Below are positions 42,721 through 50,975 of a DNA stretch of 64,000 nt, in pieces; positions within the stretch are counted from its first letter, which is position 1; each line of letters begins with the position of its first letter. Below the pieces are notes generated by a model that saw only the letters and a program-made list of their open reading frames with translations, had not been told where the DNA came from and made no database searches. The translations under genes were made by a program, and so were the position numbers. Source of the stretch: Enterococcus alcedinis. Lineage in GTDB: Bacteria > Bacillota > Bacilli > Lactobacillales > Enterococcaceae. Location: NCBI RefSeq assembly GCF_014635985.1, contig NZ_BMDT01000003.1, positions 1-64,000 on the forward strand, read 5' to 3'.

Positions 42721-44427
42721 ATGAAAAAACCAATGATTCAGTTTACTGATTTTACGTTTCAATACCATAGTCAGTCAGAGCCAACGTTAAAAAATCTGAA
42801 TGTGACGATTAACGAAGGCGAAAAAATTCTTGTTGTCGGACCATCAGGAAGTGGGAAGTCAACCTTTGCCAATTGCATCAATGGGCTGATCCCAAATCAA
42901 TACGAAGGGCATTTAAGTGGTGCAGTTCAGATCAATGGCAAAGATTTAGCTAGCCATTCCCTGTTTGATTTATCTTTCAGTACGAGTACAGTTTTACAAG
43001 ATACAGACGGTCAGTTTATTGGCTTAACTGTGGCAGAAGACATTGCTTTTGTGCTTGAAAATGATACCGTTGAACAAAAAAAGATGCACGAACAAGTCGC
43101 TTATTGGTCCGAAGTCGTATCGATTGATGGCCATTTAGACAAGCGCCCACAAGATCTTTCTGGTGGACAAAAACAGCGAGTATCGATGGCAGGCGTCTTG
43201 ATTAATGAGGCACCAATTTTGTTATTCGATGAGCCGTTAGCCAATTTAGATCCTGCGGCAGGTAAAGAGGCAATTCACTTAATTGATCGCATTCATCAAA
43301 AAAATGAAACGACAATCGTGATTATTGAGCATCGATTAGAAGATGTTTTAGCGAGTCCTGTCGATCGTATTATTATTTTTAACGAAGGAAAAATCATTGC
43401 CGATGATACGCCAGAAAAAATATTGAAGACGAATATTTTAACTGAAAGTGGTATTCGGGAGCCGTTATATATTACCGCAATGAAAAAAGCCGGTGTCGAT
43501 TTGGACCAAATTACCGCGATTGCGGATGTTGAAACAGTTAATGGTCCAAATCTAAAAGCACAAATGCAAAATTGGCAAGGGGATTCTTTAGTTAAAGAGC
43601 CAGCCATTGCGAAAGAACCTTTGTTAGCACTAGAAAATATCACGTACCGTTACCGTAAGCATGACCGTTTTGTCTTGGAGAATTTAACAACAACCATTGG
43701 ACAAGGCGAAAAAGTCAGTATTGTTGGCAGAAACGGTGCGGGGAAATCAACGCTCTTTAAAGCCATTTGTGGTTTTATTGCGGCCCAAGGGGCGATGACT
43801 TGGAAAGGAATCGATTTAACGCACGATTCAATTAAAGAACGAGCGGATAAAATTGGTTACGTCTTACAAAACCCAAATCAGATGATTTCTCAAAAAATGA
43901 TTTTTGATGAAGTCGCACTTGGATTGAGATTACGTCATGTGTCGGAAGAAATGATCAAAGAACGAGTCGAGAAAGTTTTAACGATTTGTGGCTTGTATCC
44001 ATTTCGTAATTGGCCGATTTCAGCGTTAAGTTACGGACAGAAAAAACGCGTAACGATTGCCTCGATTTTAGTTTTAGAACCTGAGATGATTATTTTAGAT
44101 GAGCCAACAGCGGGTCAAGATTACCACCACTACACGGAAATGATGACCTTTTTAGATACGTTGAACCAATTAGGTAAAACCATTGTGATGATTACGCACG
44201 ACATGCATCTGATGCTCGAGTATAGTGAACGAACCTTGGTGATCGATCAAGGAACCATTTTAGCGGATGGCACGCCGATTGAAATCTTAACGTCACCACT
44301 CTTTGTTGAACAAGCGTCACTCAAAGAAACGAGCTTATTCACCTTTGCCAAACAAATTGGCTTAGTCGATCCAATCGGTTTTACCCAACATTTTATCGAT
44401 AGCGAAAAAGAGGTGACTCACAGATGA
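42721..44427 (+). CDS. ECF transporter double ATPase
   Basis: 568 residues, two ABC ATPase domains in one chain. The first has GPSGSGKST, LSGGQKQR and LLFDEPLANLD; the second, from about 300, has GRNGAGKST, LSYGQKKR and IILDEPTAGQD. The linker at 255-295 carries no domain I know. ATG 42721 has AAAGAAAGGAAG upstream; the 15 codons open before it lie in the leader. It replaces the usual EcfA1/EcfA2 pair. ATGA overlap with the EcfT gene. Confidence 0.9.
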   Translation: MKKPMIQFTDFTFQYHSQSEPTLKNLNVTINEGEKILVVGPSGSGKSTFANCINGLIPNQYEGHLSGAVQINGKDLASHSLFDLSFSTSTVLQDTDGQFIGLTVAEDIAFVLENDTVEQKKMHEQVAYWSEVVSIDGHLDKRPQDLSGGQKQRVSMAGVLINEAPILLFDEPLANLDPAAGKEAIHLIDRIHQKNETTIVIIEHRLEDVLASPVDRIIIFNEGKIIADDTPEKILKTNILTESGIREPLYITAMKKAGVDLDQITAIADVETVNGPNLKAQMQNWQGDSLVKEPAIAKEPLLALENITYRYRKHDRFVLENLTTTIGQGEKVSIVGRNGAGKSTLFKAICGFIAAQGAMTWKGIDLTHDSIKERADKIGYVLQNPNQMISQKMIFDEVALGLRLRHVSEEMIKERVEKVLTICGLYPFRNWPISALSYGQKKRVTIASILVLEPEMIILDEPTAGQDYHHYTEMMTFLDTLNQLGKTIVMITHDMHLMLEYSERTLVIDQGTILADGTPIEILTSPLFVEQASLKETSLFTFAKQIGLVDPIGFTQHFIDSEKEVTHR

Positions 44428-45257
44428 AAGAACAACAAACACTGGGGTTCCATCCAGGCGAGACTTTGATTCATCGTGTGAATCCAACCGCCAAACTGGT
44501 CTTTTTATTACTCGTATCGATTGCTTGCATGACAACTTATGACACGCGATTTTTAATCGTAGTCAGTCTGTTGTCGATTGGGTTATTTCCTTTATCGCAA
44601 ATAAAATGGCATCAAATTTCGTTTGTCATTAAATTTATTGCCGTCTTTTCAATCTTAAATTTAGTGATGGTTTATATTTTTGAACCCGAATATGGTGTTT
44701 TTATCTACGGAACGCGTCATGTCCTTTTAGAAGGCTGGGGCCGTTTTACTCTGACACAAGAGCAAGTCTTTTATTTGTTTAATTTAGCGCTGAAATATTT
44801 TTGTACGATTCCGCTAGCGATTGTCTTTTTATTAACGACCAATCCGAGTTCCTTTGCGTCGAGTTTAAATAAAATTGGCGTCAGTTATAAAATTGGTTAT
44901 GCAGTCGCACTTGCTTTGCGTTATATTCCAGATATTCAAGAGGAGTTTTTCACGATTTCTCAAGCGCAACAAGCTCGAGGCTATGAAATGTCTAAGAAAG
45001 GGAAGCTTATCCAACGCGTGAAAGGCGTTGCACAAATTATCGTGCCCCTTATTTTCTCAAGTCTTGATCGAATTGAAACAATTAGTACAGCGATGGAGTT
45101 GCGTCGTTTTGGTCAAAAGAAAACCCGAACATGGTATGTGGAACAACCGTTTAAAAGAAGTGATTTTCTACTGATGTTGCTCGCTGTTTTCATTGTTGGT
45201 ATCAGCTTAAGCCTGTTTAAAATTAATGGCGGACGTTTTTACAATCCGTTTATTTAA
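44424..45257 (+). CDS. ECF transporter transmembrane component (EcfT)
   Basis: 277 residues with about five membrane segments. The coupling helices carry QQARGYEM and, further on, AMELRRFG, which match the two Ala-Arg-Gly-type motifs that contact the ATPases. The start overlaps the ATPase stop by ATGA. With the S component and double ATPase it makes a dedicated (group I-like) ECF transporter. Confidence 0.9.
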   Translation: MKEQQTLGFHPGETLIHRVNPTAKLVFLLLVSIACMTTYDTRFLIVVSLLSIGLFPLSQIKWHQISFVIKFIAVFSILNLVMVYIFEPEYGVFIYGTRHVLLEGWGRFTLTQEQVFYLFNLALKYFCTIPLAIVFLLTTNPSSFASSLNKIGVSYKIGYAVALALRYIPDIQEEFFTISQAQQARGYEMSKKGKLIQRVKGVAQIIVPLIFSSLDRIETISTAMELRRFGQKKTRTWYVEQPFKRSDFLLMLLAVFIVGISLSLFKINGGRFYNPFI

Positions 45258-45300
45258 CTCAAGAAAAGGAAATGGCCGAAGACGCTATTTTCTTTTTTTG
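45258..45300 (+). terminator. Imperfect terminator after EcfT
   Basis: AAGGAAATGGC pairs imperfectly with GCTATTTTCTTTTTTTG across CGAAGAC, ending in a long T-tract (45294-45299). Confidence 0.6.
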
Positions 45301-45321
45301 TTCTTTTTCGAGTTCAATTGT

Positions 45322-45380
45322 TTGACGATTGTTTTATTATCGATTATGATTAGTACGAATTCGAGGTAATATATCTCGAA
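45322..45380 (+). promoter_or_regulatory. Promoter and palindromic operator of the nitroreductase
   Basis: TTGACG (45322-45327), 17-bp spacer, TATGAT (45345-45350). Ten bases later a 21-bp inverted repeat, TTCGAG (45360-45365) ... CTCGAA (45375-45380), covers the likely transcription start. This is the position expected for a repressor that responds to a redox or chemical stress. The regulator is not encoded nearby. Confidence 0.65.
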
Positions 45381-45417
45381 ATAAAACTAATTTGTTTACT
45401 TAAAAGGAGAAAATTAC

Positions 45418-46014
45418 ATGTCAAACTATATTTCAATGTTAGAAAACCGTCGTTCAATTTATGCTTTAGGAAATGATTTACCAATTTCAGAAGAAGCAGT
45501 AACAGATTTAATTAAAGCGGCTGTTAAAGCAAGCCCATCATCATTCAACTCACAAACATCTCGTGTTGTTATCTTAATGGATGACGCACATGCAAAATTA
45601 TGGAACATCGTTGAAAACACATTAAAACCATTAACACCAGCAGAAGCTTTCCCAAATACTCAAGAAAAATTAGCAAGTTTCGCAGCAGGTAAAGGCACGA
45701 TTTTATTCTTTGAAGATACAAGCGTTGTTAAAGCGTTACAAGAACAATTTGCTTTATATGCAGAAAACTTCCCAATTTGGTCAGACCAATCAACAGGAAT
45801 TGCACAACACGCTGTTTGGGTAGCCTTAGCAGAAGCAAACATTGGCGCAAGCTTACAACACTACAACCCAATCATTGACGCAGAAGTTGCTGCAACTTGG
45901 GATATTCCAGCAAACTGGAAATTAACAGCACAAATGCCATTTGGTTCAATCAAAGCACCAGCTGCTGAAAAAGAATTCATGAATGACGCTGAGCGTTTCA
46001 TGGTCATCAAATAA
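45418..46014 (+). CDS. Nitroreductase-family protein (CinD/Frm2-like)
   Basis: 198 residues, FMN-binding nitroreductase fold. N-terminal LENRRSIYALGNDLPIS and PSSFNSQTSRVV (FMN phosphate) fit the Frm2/Hbn1/CinD subgroup, which includes copper-induced CinD of Lactococcus. Codon use is strongly biased (TTA, CCA, GCA, GAA almost throughout), unlike its neighbours, suggesting high expression. SD AAAAGGAGAAAA. Single gene with its own promoter, operator and terminator. It probably reduces nitroaromatics or quinones under stress. Confidence 0.88.
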   Translation: MSNYISMLENRRSIYALGNDLPISEEAVTDLIKAAVKASPSSFNSQTSRVVILMDDAHAKLWNIVENTLKPLTPAEAFPNTQEKLASFAAGKGTILFFEDTSVVKALQEQFALYAENFPIWSDQSTGIAQHAVWVALAEANIGASLQHYNPIIDAEVAATWDIPANWKLTAQMPFGSIKAPAAEKEFMNDAERFMVIK

Positions 46015-46030
46015 TTTATAGCTACAACAT

Positions 46031-46065
46031 GCACACGACGAAGGAAACTTTTTCGTGTGTTTTTG
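46031..46065 (+). terminator. Terminator after nitroreductase
   Basis: CACACGA (46032-46038) pairs with TCGTGTG (46053-46059), followed by TTTTT. Confidence 0.8.
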
Positions 46066-46093
46066 TATGATACAATATAAGAAAGCGTTTTAA
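46066..46093 (+). promoter_or_regulatory. Extended -10 promoter with cre-like site
   Basis: TGATACAAT is an extended -10 (TACAAT at 46071-46076). AGAAAGCGTTTTAA (46080-46093) matches the CcpA consensus at 12 of 14 positions and would cover the transcription start. Confidence 0.4.
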
Positions 46094-46111
46094 TTTAAGG
46101 AGGGAAAAAGC

Positions 46112-46792
46112 ATGAAGATTTATTATCATGGGCATTCTGTTGTTCGAATAGAATTGGCAAATGGAGAAACCTTATTAATTGATCCGTTCATTAAGGGGAA
46201 TCCTTTAACCGATTTAGAAGTTACGACAGTCAAAGCCAATTACGTATTGGTCACACATGGTCACAATGATCATGTGGGTGATATGGTTGAAATCGGTCAA
46301 GCGAATGAGGCTTTATTGATTAGTATGGTTGAGATTTGTGATTTTGCCACGACACAAGGAGTAAAACGAACACATGGGATGAATCTGGGTGGGTCGTATG
46401 ATTTTCCATTTGGAAAAGTGACGCTCACTCCGGCTTTGCATAGTTCAAGCTACACTTTTGGCGAGCAGACCCTTTATATGGGAGAGGCTGCGGGAATCAT
46501 GATTGAAGCGGAAGGAAAAACGATTTTTCATGCCGGCGACACGGCAGATTTTAGCGACTTGTCTTTGATTGGTGAACAATATGACATTGATGTGGCTTTT
46601 TTGCCAATTGGTGATAATTTTACGATGGGACCAGAGGCTGCCGTCCGTGCGGCTAAGCGTTTAAAAGCCAAAAAAGTTGTACCGATTCACTACAATACCT
46701 TTCCAATAATTGAACAAGATCCGCACGCATTTGTGGCGAAGTTAGCCGGTATCGGCCAAGTCTTAGCAGTCGGTGAATCATTGACTCTTTAA
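46112..46792 (+). CDS. UPF0173 metal-dependent hydrolase
   Basis: 226 residues, metallo-beta-lactamase fold. The metal-binding [10 protein letters not shown] motif is near residue 50, then [17 protein letters not shown] (bridging Asp) and a C-terminal PIHYNTFP. The family (YtkL/UPF0173) is widespread, but its substrate is unknown. SD AAGGAGGG. Single gene; the Met T-box starts right behind it. Confidence 0.9.
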   Translation: MKIYYHGHSVVRIELANGETLLIDPFIKGNPLTDLEVTTVKANYVLVTHGHNDHVGDMVEIGQANEALLISMVEICDFATTQGVKRTHGMNLGGSYDFPFGKVTLTPALHSSSYTFGEQTLYMGEAAGIMIEAEGKTIFHAGDTADFSDLSLIGEQYDIDVAFLPIGDNFTMGPEAAVRAAKRLKAKKVVPIHYNTFPIIEQDPHAFVAKLAGIGQVLAVGESLTL

Positions 46793-46811
46793 TTTAATTG
46801 TAGGTTATCAC

Positions 46812-46840
46812 TTGACAATTAAAAGAAGTTTCGTTAAAGT
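46812..46840 (+). promoter_or_regulatory. Promoter of the T-box operon
   Basis: Consensus TTGACA (46812-46817), 17-bp spacer, TAAAGT (46835-46840). Confidence 0.65.
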
Positions 46841-46846
46841 ATCATT

Positions 46847-47117
46847 AATTTCATATGAAACGTTAATGAGAAGAGTAACGATGGCTTTTGTTTGTAGAGA
46901 CCTCTGTTTGGTGAAAAAGAGGAACAAAGAAAATCGTGAAGATGAACTCAGAGTTTTCCATAAGGTTCACGCTTTATGGACGGGTGCGACCGTTACATTG
47001 TCAGGTTTTATTTGAAACTGTTGAGGTGTTGTTTGTGAAAACAACATAAATTTGGGTGGTAACACGGAAAATATCCGTCCCTTCGTCAATTCATTTTGGC
47101 GAAGGGGCGGTTTTTTT
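46847..47117 (+). ncRNA. T-box riboswitch leader, methionine-type
   Basis: The T-box sequence GGGTGGTAACACGG (47054-47067) is clear; its GGTAAC-type core pairs with the uncharged tRNA acceptor end. It is followed by a terminator with arms CCGTCCCTTCG (47075-47085) and CGAAGGGGCGG (47100-47110) and TTTTTTT. In stem I, GTGAAGATGAACTC fits a specifier loop with ATG (46942-46944), so the sensed tRNA is Met. The downstream genes luxS, metQ and mtnN agree with this. Low charged tRNA-Met should switch the operon on. Confidence 0.92.
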
Positions 47118-47148
47118 ATTTTATAATCTATTTTTGGAGGAGAAAAAA

Positions 47149-47625
47149 ATGGCAGAAGTTGAAAGTTTTACATTAGATCACACAAAGGTAAAGGCACCGT
47201 ATGTTCGCTTAATTGCAGAAGAACAAGGTACAAAAGGGGATGTCATTGCCAATTACGATATTCGATTCTTACAACCGAACGAAAAAGAATTACCAACGGG
47301 GGTTGTCCACACGTTTGAACATTTATTAGCCGACTTATTACGCGATCGGATTGATGGGATTATTGATATTTCACCTTTTGGTTGCCGGACGGGTTTTCAT
47401 TTAATTACTTGGGGTGTGCCAAGTGCAAAGGAAATCGCGATTGCTTTGACAGAAGTTTTGAATATTATCGCCTATGAAACAAAGTTTGAAGACATTCAAG
47501 GTGTATCGCTTGAAAGTTGCGGCAATTATCGCGATCATTCACTATTTGGTGCCAAAGAATACGCCAAAATTGTATTGGCGGATGGCATTAGTGAGGATGC
47601 GTTTGAACGACGCGTAGTGGGCTAA
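47149..47625 (+). CDS. luxS: S-ribosylhomocysteine lyase (AI-2 synthase)
   Basis: 158 residues. It cleaves S-ribosylhomocysteine into homocysteine and the AI-2 precursor DPD. Metal ligands are His54 and His58 (HTFEH) and Cys124 ([10 protein letters not shown]). The catalytic cysteine Cys79 is in GCRTGFH. The frame is open upstream into the T-box, but ATG 47149 has TTGGAGGAG and gives the normal N-terminus. It is the first gene after the Met T-box and works one step after MtnN, encoded at the end of the same operon. Confidence 0.96.
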   Translation: MAEVESFTLDHTKVKAPYVRLIAEEQGTKGDVIANYDIRFLQPNEKELPTGVVHTFEHLLADLLRDRIDGIIDISPFGCRTGFHLITWGVPSAKEIAIALTEVLNIIAYETKFEDIQGVSLESCGNYRDHSLFGAKEYAKIVLADGISEDAFERRVVG

Positions 47626-48398
47626 TGTATTTCCCGAATTTACGCTTGAAAGTTGTCCTAGTGGTTGGGACGGCACAAGGCATCGGTGAGGCAGTTGTTG
47701 AGCATTTTCTGACAGAAGGCGCAATCGTCATTGCTGCGGATATTGCTTACACTTCAAAAAAATTGGAAAAAATAACGGAAACGTTGCACCAAATACAGGT
47801 TGATGTCTCACAAGAAGACAGTCTGATTGCTTTGGTTAAGCAATTAGAAGAATATCAGTTGGTTCCTGATATTTTTGTAGCTGTTGCAGGGATTTCAACG
47901 ATGGACTTTTTAATTGAGAGTCAAACGAGTGATTACGACCGCGTCCAAGCAGTCAATGCGCGCGGCGTTTATCTCAGTTGCAAGTATGTTGTCCGTCTAA
48001 TGACCACCTTCAAACAATCTGGACGGGTGATTTTAATCGCTTCACAAGCCGGAAAAAATGGCTATCGTGGGATGTCTGCTTATGTGGCTTCGAAATATGC
48101 GGTTCTTGGTCTAACGAAAACCTTAGCGATTGAAGTCGCCTCAAAAGGCATTTTAGTCAATGCCGTTTGTCCGGGTATTATCGAGACGCCAATGAAACAT
48201 CGTGAACGGGTCGAAGGTGGGCAACTACGAGGGATGAGTGCGGTGCAAGTCTTAGCAGAAGATCAAAGTCAAGTACCGCTCGGTCGAACAGGAACACCGC
48301 AAGATGTGGCAAATGTGGTCTTATTTTTGGCCAGTCCATTAGCGAGTTATATGACAGGACAAAGCATCAATGTTACGGGTGGTATGACAATGCACTAA
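47625..48398 (+). CDS. Short-chain dehydrogenase of unknown substrate in the Met operon
   Basis: 257 residues, classical SDR: VVGTAQGIGEAV, catalytic Ser in LIASQAGK, YVASK with Tyr and Lys, VCPGIIETPM and GQSINVTGG. The usual NNAG is AVAGIS. It resembles 2,3-butanediol/acetoin-type or 3-oxoacyl reductases but I cannot assign a substrate. The start codon shares an A with the luxS stop (TAATG), so it is translated with luxS. A link to DPD or another product of the SAM cycle is possible and only inferred. Confidence 0.85.
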   Translation: MYFPNLRLKVVLVVGTAQGIGEAVVEHFLTEGAIVIAADIAYTSKKLEKITETLHQIQVDVSQEDSLIALVKQLEEYQLVPDIFVAVAGISTMDFLIESQTSDYDRVQAVNARGVYLSCKYVVRLMTTFKQSGRVILIASQAGKNGYRGMSAYVASKYAVLGLTKTLAIEVASKGILVNAVCPGIIETPMKHRERVEGGQLRGMSAVQVLAEDQSQVPLGRTGTPQDVANVVLFLASPLASYMTGQSINVTGGMTMH

Positions 48399-48415
48399 TA
48401 AAAAGGAGAATGAAA

Positions 48416-49300
48416 ATGAAAAAGAAAAAAGTTGGTTATGGGTTTTTATTGTTTGCGAGTATTATACTAATTAGCGGTTGTGGCAAAGCATCAAATGCGG
48501 AAACACCAGAGAAAAAATCAATCGCTTCAGAACAAGCAGTCGAAAAAGTGATTGTTGGATCGGTTGGTTCCGATGCAGATATTTGGACTTTTATTTCCAA
48601 ATCAGAGGCAGCGAAAGAAGCGGGCATCGAAATTGAAGTGAAAAATATTACCGGCGGACCAATTACCAACGCGGCAACCGTTGATGGAGATGTGGATGCG
48701 AATGCGTTTCAGTCGATTGGTTATTTAGAAAGCTTTAACGAATCAAGTCCAGATAAATTAGTACCAATTGCGACAACGTATGTTGAACCTTTAGGGATTT
48801 ACTCAGAGAAATTTGAATCGGTTGAAGACATTGCAGAAGGTTCAACCATTGCATTAGCGGATAATCCATCGAATACAACGCGCGGCTTACGTTTACTAGA
48901 AACTGCAGGATTAATTAAGTTAAAAGCGGATTTTGATGATGGGATCGGCACGCCTGACGATATTATTGAAAATCCGAAATCGCTGAAATTTACCTTAATC
49001 GATGATCTAACAGGACCAAGAATTTTACCCGACGTTGATGTCGTTCTAATTAGTAATACGATTGCCTTAGAAGGCGGGTTAAATGTCTTAAAGGATTCTA
49101 TTTTCCATGAAGAAGCGGATACGGCTTTACGTGCCACGATTAACGTGATCGTTACGAAAGAAGGACGCGAAAATGAAGCGGCACTCCAAAAATTAGGTGA
49201 ATTGTATCACTCACCAGAAGTCCAAGCATACATTGAAGAAACCTTTGATGGGACAAAAGTTGAAGTCGAAGAATCGATTGAAACAATCTGGGGGGAATAA
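48416..49300 (+). CDS. metQ: Methionine-binding lipoprotein (MetQ/NlpA family)
   Basis: 294 residues. The signal peptide ends in lipobox LISGC; the mature protein has the NlpA fold with GSVGSDADIWTFI, DANAFQSIGYLESFN and IALADNPSNTTRGLRLLETAG. It captures methionine for a MetNP ABC importer whose ATPase and permease are not encoded here. ATG 48416 is preferred over ATG 48410 because AAAAGGAG then stands 7 bases upstream. The T-box control agrees with methionine as ligand. Confidence 0.9.
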   Translation: MKKKKVGYGFLLFASIILISGCGKASNAETPEKKSIASEQAVEKVIVGSVGSDADIWTFISKSEAAKEAGIEIEVKNITGGPITNAATVDGDVDANAFQSIGYLESFNESSPDKLVPIATTYVEPLGIYSEKFESVEDIAEGSTIALADNPSNTTRGLRLLETAGLIKLKADFDDGIGTPDDIIENPKSLKFTLIDDLTGPRILPDVDVVLISNTIALEGGLNVLKDSIFHEEADTALRATINVIVTKEGRENEAALQKLGELYHSPEVQAYIEETFDGTKVEVEESIETIWGE

Positions 49301-49301
49301 A

Positions 49302-49985
49302 GTGAAAATAGCGGTGATAGCGGCAATGTCCGAGGAATTAGCTCCGTTACGAAATTTTTTCCCCTCAACAATGGTTTGGCGACGTGGCAAAACAATCATT
49401 GAAGAAGTCCATGCCAATTTGTACCTTGTCGAATCAGGCATTGGAAAAACGAACGCCGCTGCAATGAGTGCTTGGTTGTGTGAAAAAATCAAACCAGATC
49501 TCATCATTAATACTGGAACAACGGGCGCTTTTCAATCGGATATTCCTTTAGGAAGTGTCATTTATAGTCCAACGTTCCTTTATAGTGACGTTGATGCAAC
49601 AGGATTTGGTTACAAAGTCGGTCAGGTGCCTCAAATGCCAGCGCAGTATCCGGTGGACGAGGCCTTGTTGCAAAAAACGGCAACGATTTTAAAACAAGCG
49701 GAAATCGATGCGAGAGAAGGGTTAATTGTCACGAGTGATTCATTTATGAGTGACCTTTCAGCGATTGCAACGATTCGCCAAAAATTTCCAACAATCGTGG
49801 CTTCTGATATGGAAAGCGCGGCGATTGCGCAAGTCGCTCATTTTTATCAGATTCCGGTGTTAAATATTCGGGGTGTCTCAGATCATGTCGGGCAAGAAGC
49901 GCCCGAAACGTTTGAAGCGACATTGGAATTGGCAGCGAACAATGCGTTTGCGAGTGTTAAAGTTCTTTTAGATGCTTGGGGATAA
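49302..49985 (+). CDS. mtnN: 5'-methylthioadenosine/S-adenosylhomocysteine nucleosidase
   Basis: 227 residues. It removes adenine from SAH and MTA; the SAH product feeds LuxS. N-terminal IAVIAAMSEELAPLR with the catalytic-site Glu, NTGTTGAF, and SDMESAAIAQVAH with the catalytic Asp are present. GTG 49302 gives the usual length; GGGGGAA at the end of metQ is its SD, and the gap is 1 base. Upstream frame extension would run inside metQ. Last gene of the T-box operon. Confidence 0.95.
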   Translation: MKIAVIAAMSEELAPLRNFFPSTMVWRRGKTIIEEVHANLYLVESGIGKTNAAAMSAWLCEKIKPDLIINTGTTGAFQSDIPLGSVIYSPTFLYSDVDATGFGYKVGQVPQMPAQYPVDEALLQKTATILKQAEIDAREGLIVTSDSFMSDLSAIATIRQKFPTIVASDMESAAIAQVAHFYQIPVLNIRGVSDHVGQEAPETFEATLELAANNAFASVKVLLDAWG

Positions 49986-49990
49986 AAAAT

Positions 49991-50035
49991 AAAAGATACG
50001 TCCAGACAAATTAAAAACTGTCGGGCGTATCTTTT
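49991..50035. terminator. Bidirectional terminator
   Basis: 49991-50008 pairs with 50019-50035 (AAAAGATACG and CGTATCTTTT at the ends, one mismatch). It ends exactly where the parS site begins. Confidence 0.85.
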
Positions 50036-50050
50036 GTTTCACGTGAAACA
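50035..50050. other. parS: parS chromosome-partition site
   Basis: TGTTTCACGTGAAACA is a perfect 16-bp palindrome and equals the Spo0J/ParB consensus TGTTNCACGTGAAACA. It lies between two converging genes, outside coding sequence. parS sites cluster near the replication origin, so this segment is probably origin-proximal. Other CACGTG occurrences in the window do not fit the consensus. Confidence 0.9.
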
Positions 50051-50054
50051 TTTA

Positions 50055-50837
50055 TTAAGGTAATTCAGTTAAAAAGCGTTCTTTTCCTTGAAAGACAACG
50101 AGTTGATTGACATCAAATTCTTTTAGGAGTTGGCTCATTTCCGGGAAAAGTAAGCGATAGTCTTCCGCGACATGGGCATCCGAACCAAGTGTAAATAATT
50201 TTCCACCTAAGCTTTGGTACAAAGGAATGCCATAACGGTATAAGTGGGCATTTTGATACTTACCAAAACTTTTAGCATTGACTTCAAAAGCCAAGTCACG
50301 CTCGATGACCTTTTTGAAAATAGCGGTTAATTCTTTTTCGAAGTGTTCTTCGAGCTCTTTTTCAGTAAAATCAAAACGACGCAAACCGTATTCAAAGTGG
50401 GTTAAAATATGTCCGTCTGGGAATTTCTCTAAGACAGCTAACATTTGATCAAAATAGGTTTTAACGACAGTTAATTTGTCCATCGTTAAGACACGATCGT
50501 CCATGTAATCAAACTTTCCGTTTTGATGAATGCTTAACAGCTTTAAATCATACGGATGTGCCGTTAAATAATCCATGATTTTTTGTTCTTGGCCAGGAAC
50601 GACACCGATTTCAATCCCTCGTAAGAGCTTAGTAGCTGTCGTTTCTTGTAGTTCTTCCAGTTTCTTCGTTAAGACATGATAATCAGGAATATCATCTTTA
50701 AAGCCCGTCCCTGAATTCTCTAAGTCAAAGTGATCAGTGGCAACAAAAAATTCGGGTTGGTGGATCAAATAGTTTTCAAACTGTTCATTGGAATCAAAGG
50801 ATAAAAAGGTATGTAAATGTTGATCGTAATACTTCAT
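50055..50837 (-). CDS. PHP-domain phosphatase (HisK-like)
   Basis: 260 residues. The PHP metal site is visible as DQHLHTFLSFDS at the N-terminus, FVATDHFDLEN, LLRGIEIGVVPG, HILTHFEYGLRR and the C-terminal TLGSDAH. The HisK-type histidinol-phosphatase class is the nearest known function, but no histidine genes are near, so another phosphate monoester is equally possible. ATG 50837 is preceded by AGGGAGGG; 11 more codons are open upstream. Confidence 0.85.
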   Translation of the reverse strand: MKYYDQHLHTFLSFDSNEQFENYLIHQPEFFVATDHFDLENSGTGFKDDIPDYHVLTKKLEELQETTATKLLRGIEIGVVPGQEQKIMDYLTAHPYDLKLLSIHQNGKFDYMDDRVLTMDKLTVVKTYFDQMLAVLEKFPDGHILTHFEYGLRRFDFTEKELEEHFEKELTAIFKKVIERDLAFEVNAKSFGKYQNAHLYRYGIPLYQSLGGKLFTLGSDAHVAEDYRLLFPEMSQLLKEFDVNQLVVFQGKERFLTELP

Positions 50838-50975
50838 AAAATCCCTCCCTAGTGAAGATAAGGATAGCATAATTTGAAAAGAAGGGACAGTTGGAGTTCT
50901 TTTTTGTCAAAAAGCACCTACTAAGATTCGAGGAGAAGAGGTATACTAAAAGAAAAACAATAATGAGGTGGAGAA

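Noticed and set aside
46812-47015. Plus-strand reading frame before luxS
   Set aside because: It lies inside the T-box leader; the codons are explained by RNA structure.
48436-49507. Several long minus-strand frames over metQ and mtnN
   Set aside because: Opposite a well-supported operon; composition reflects the coding strand, with no SD or family match.
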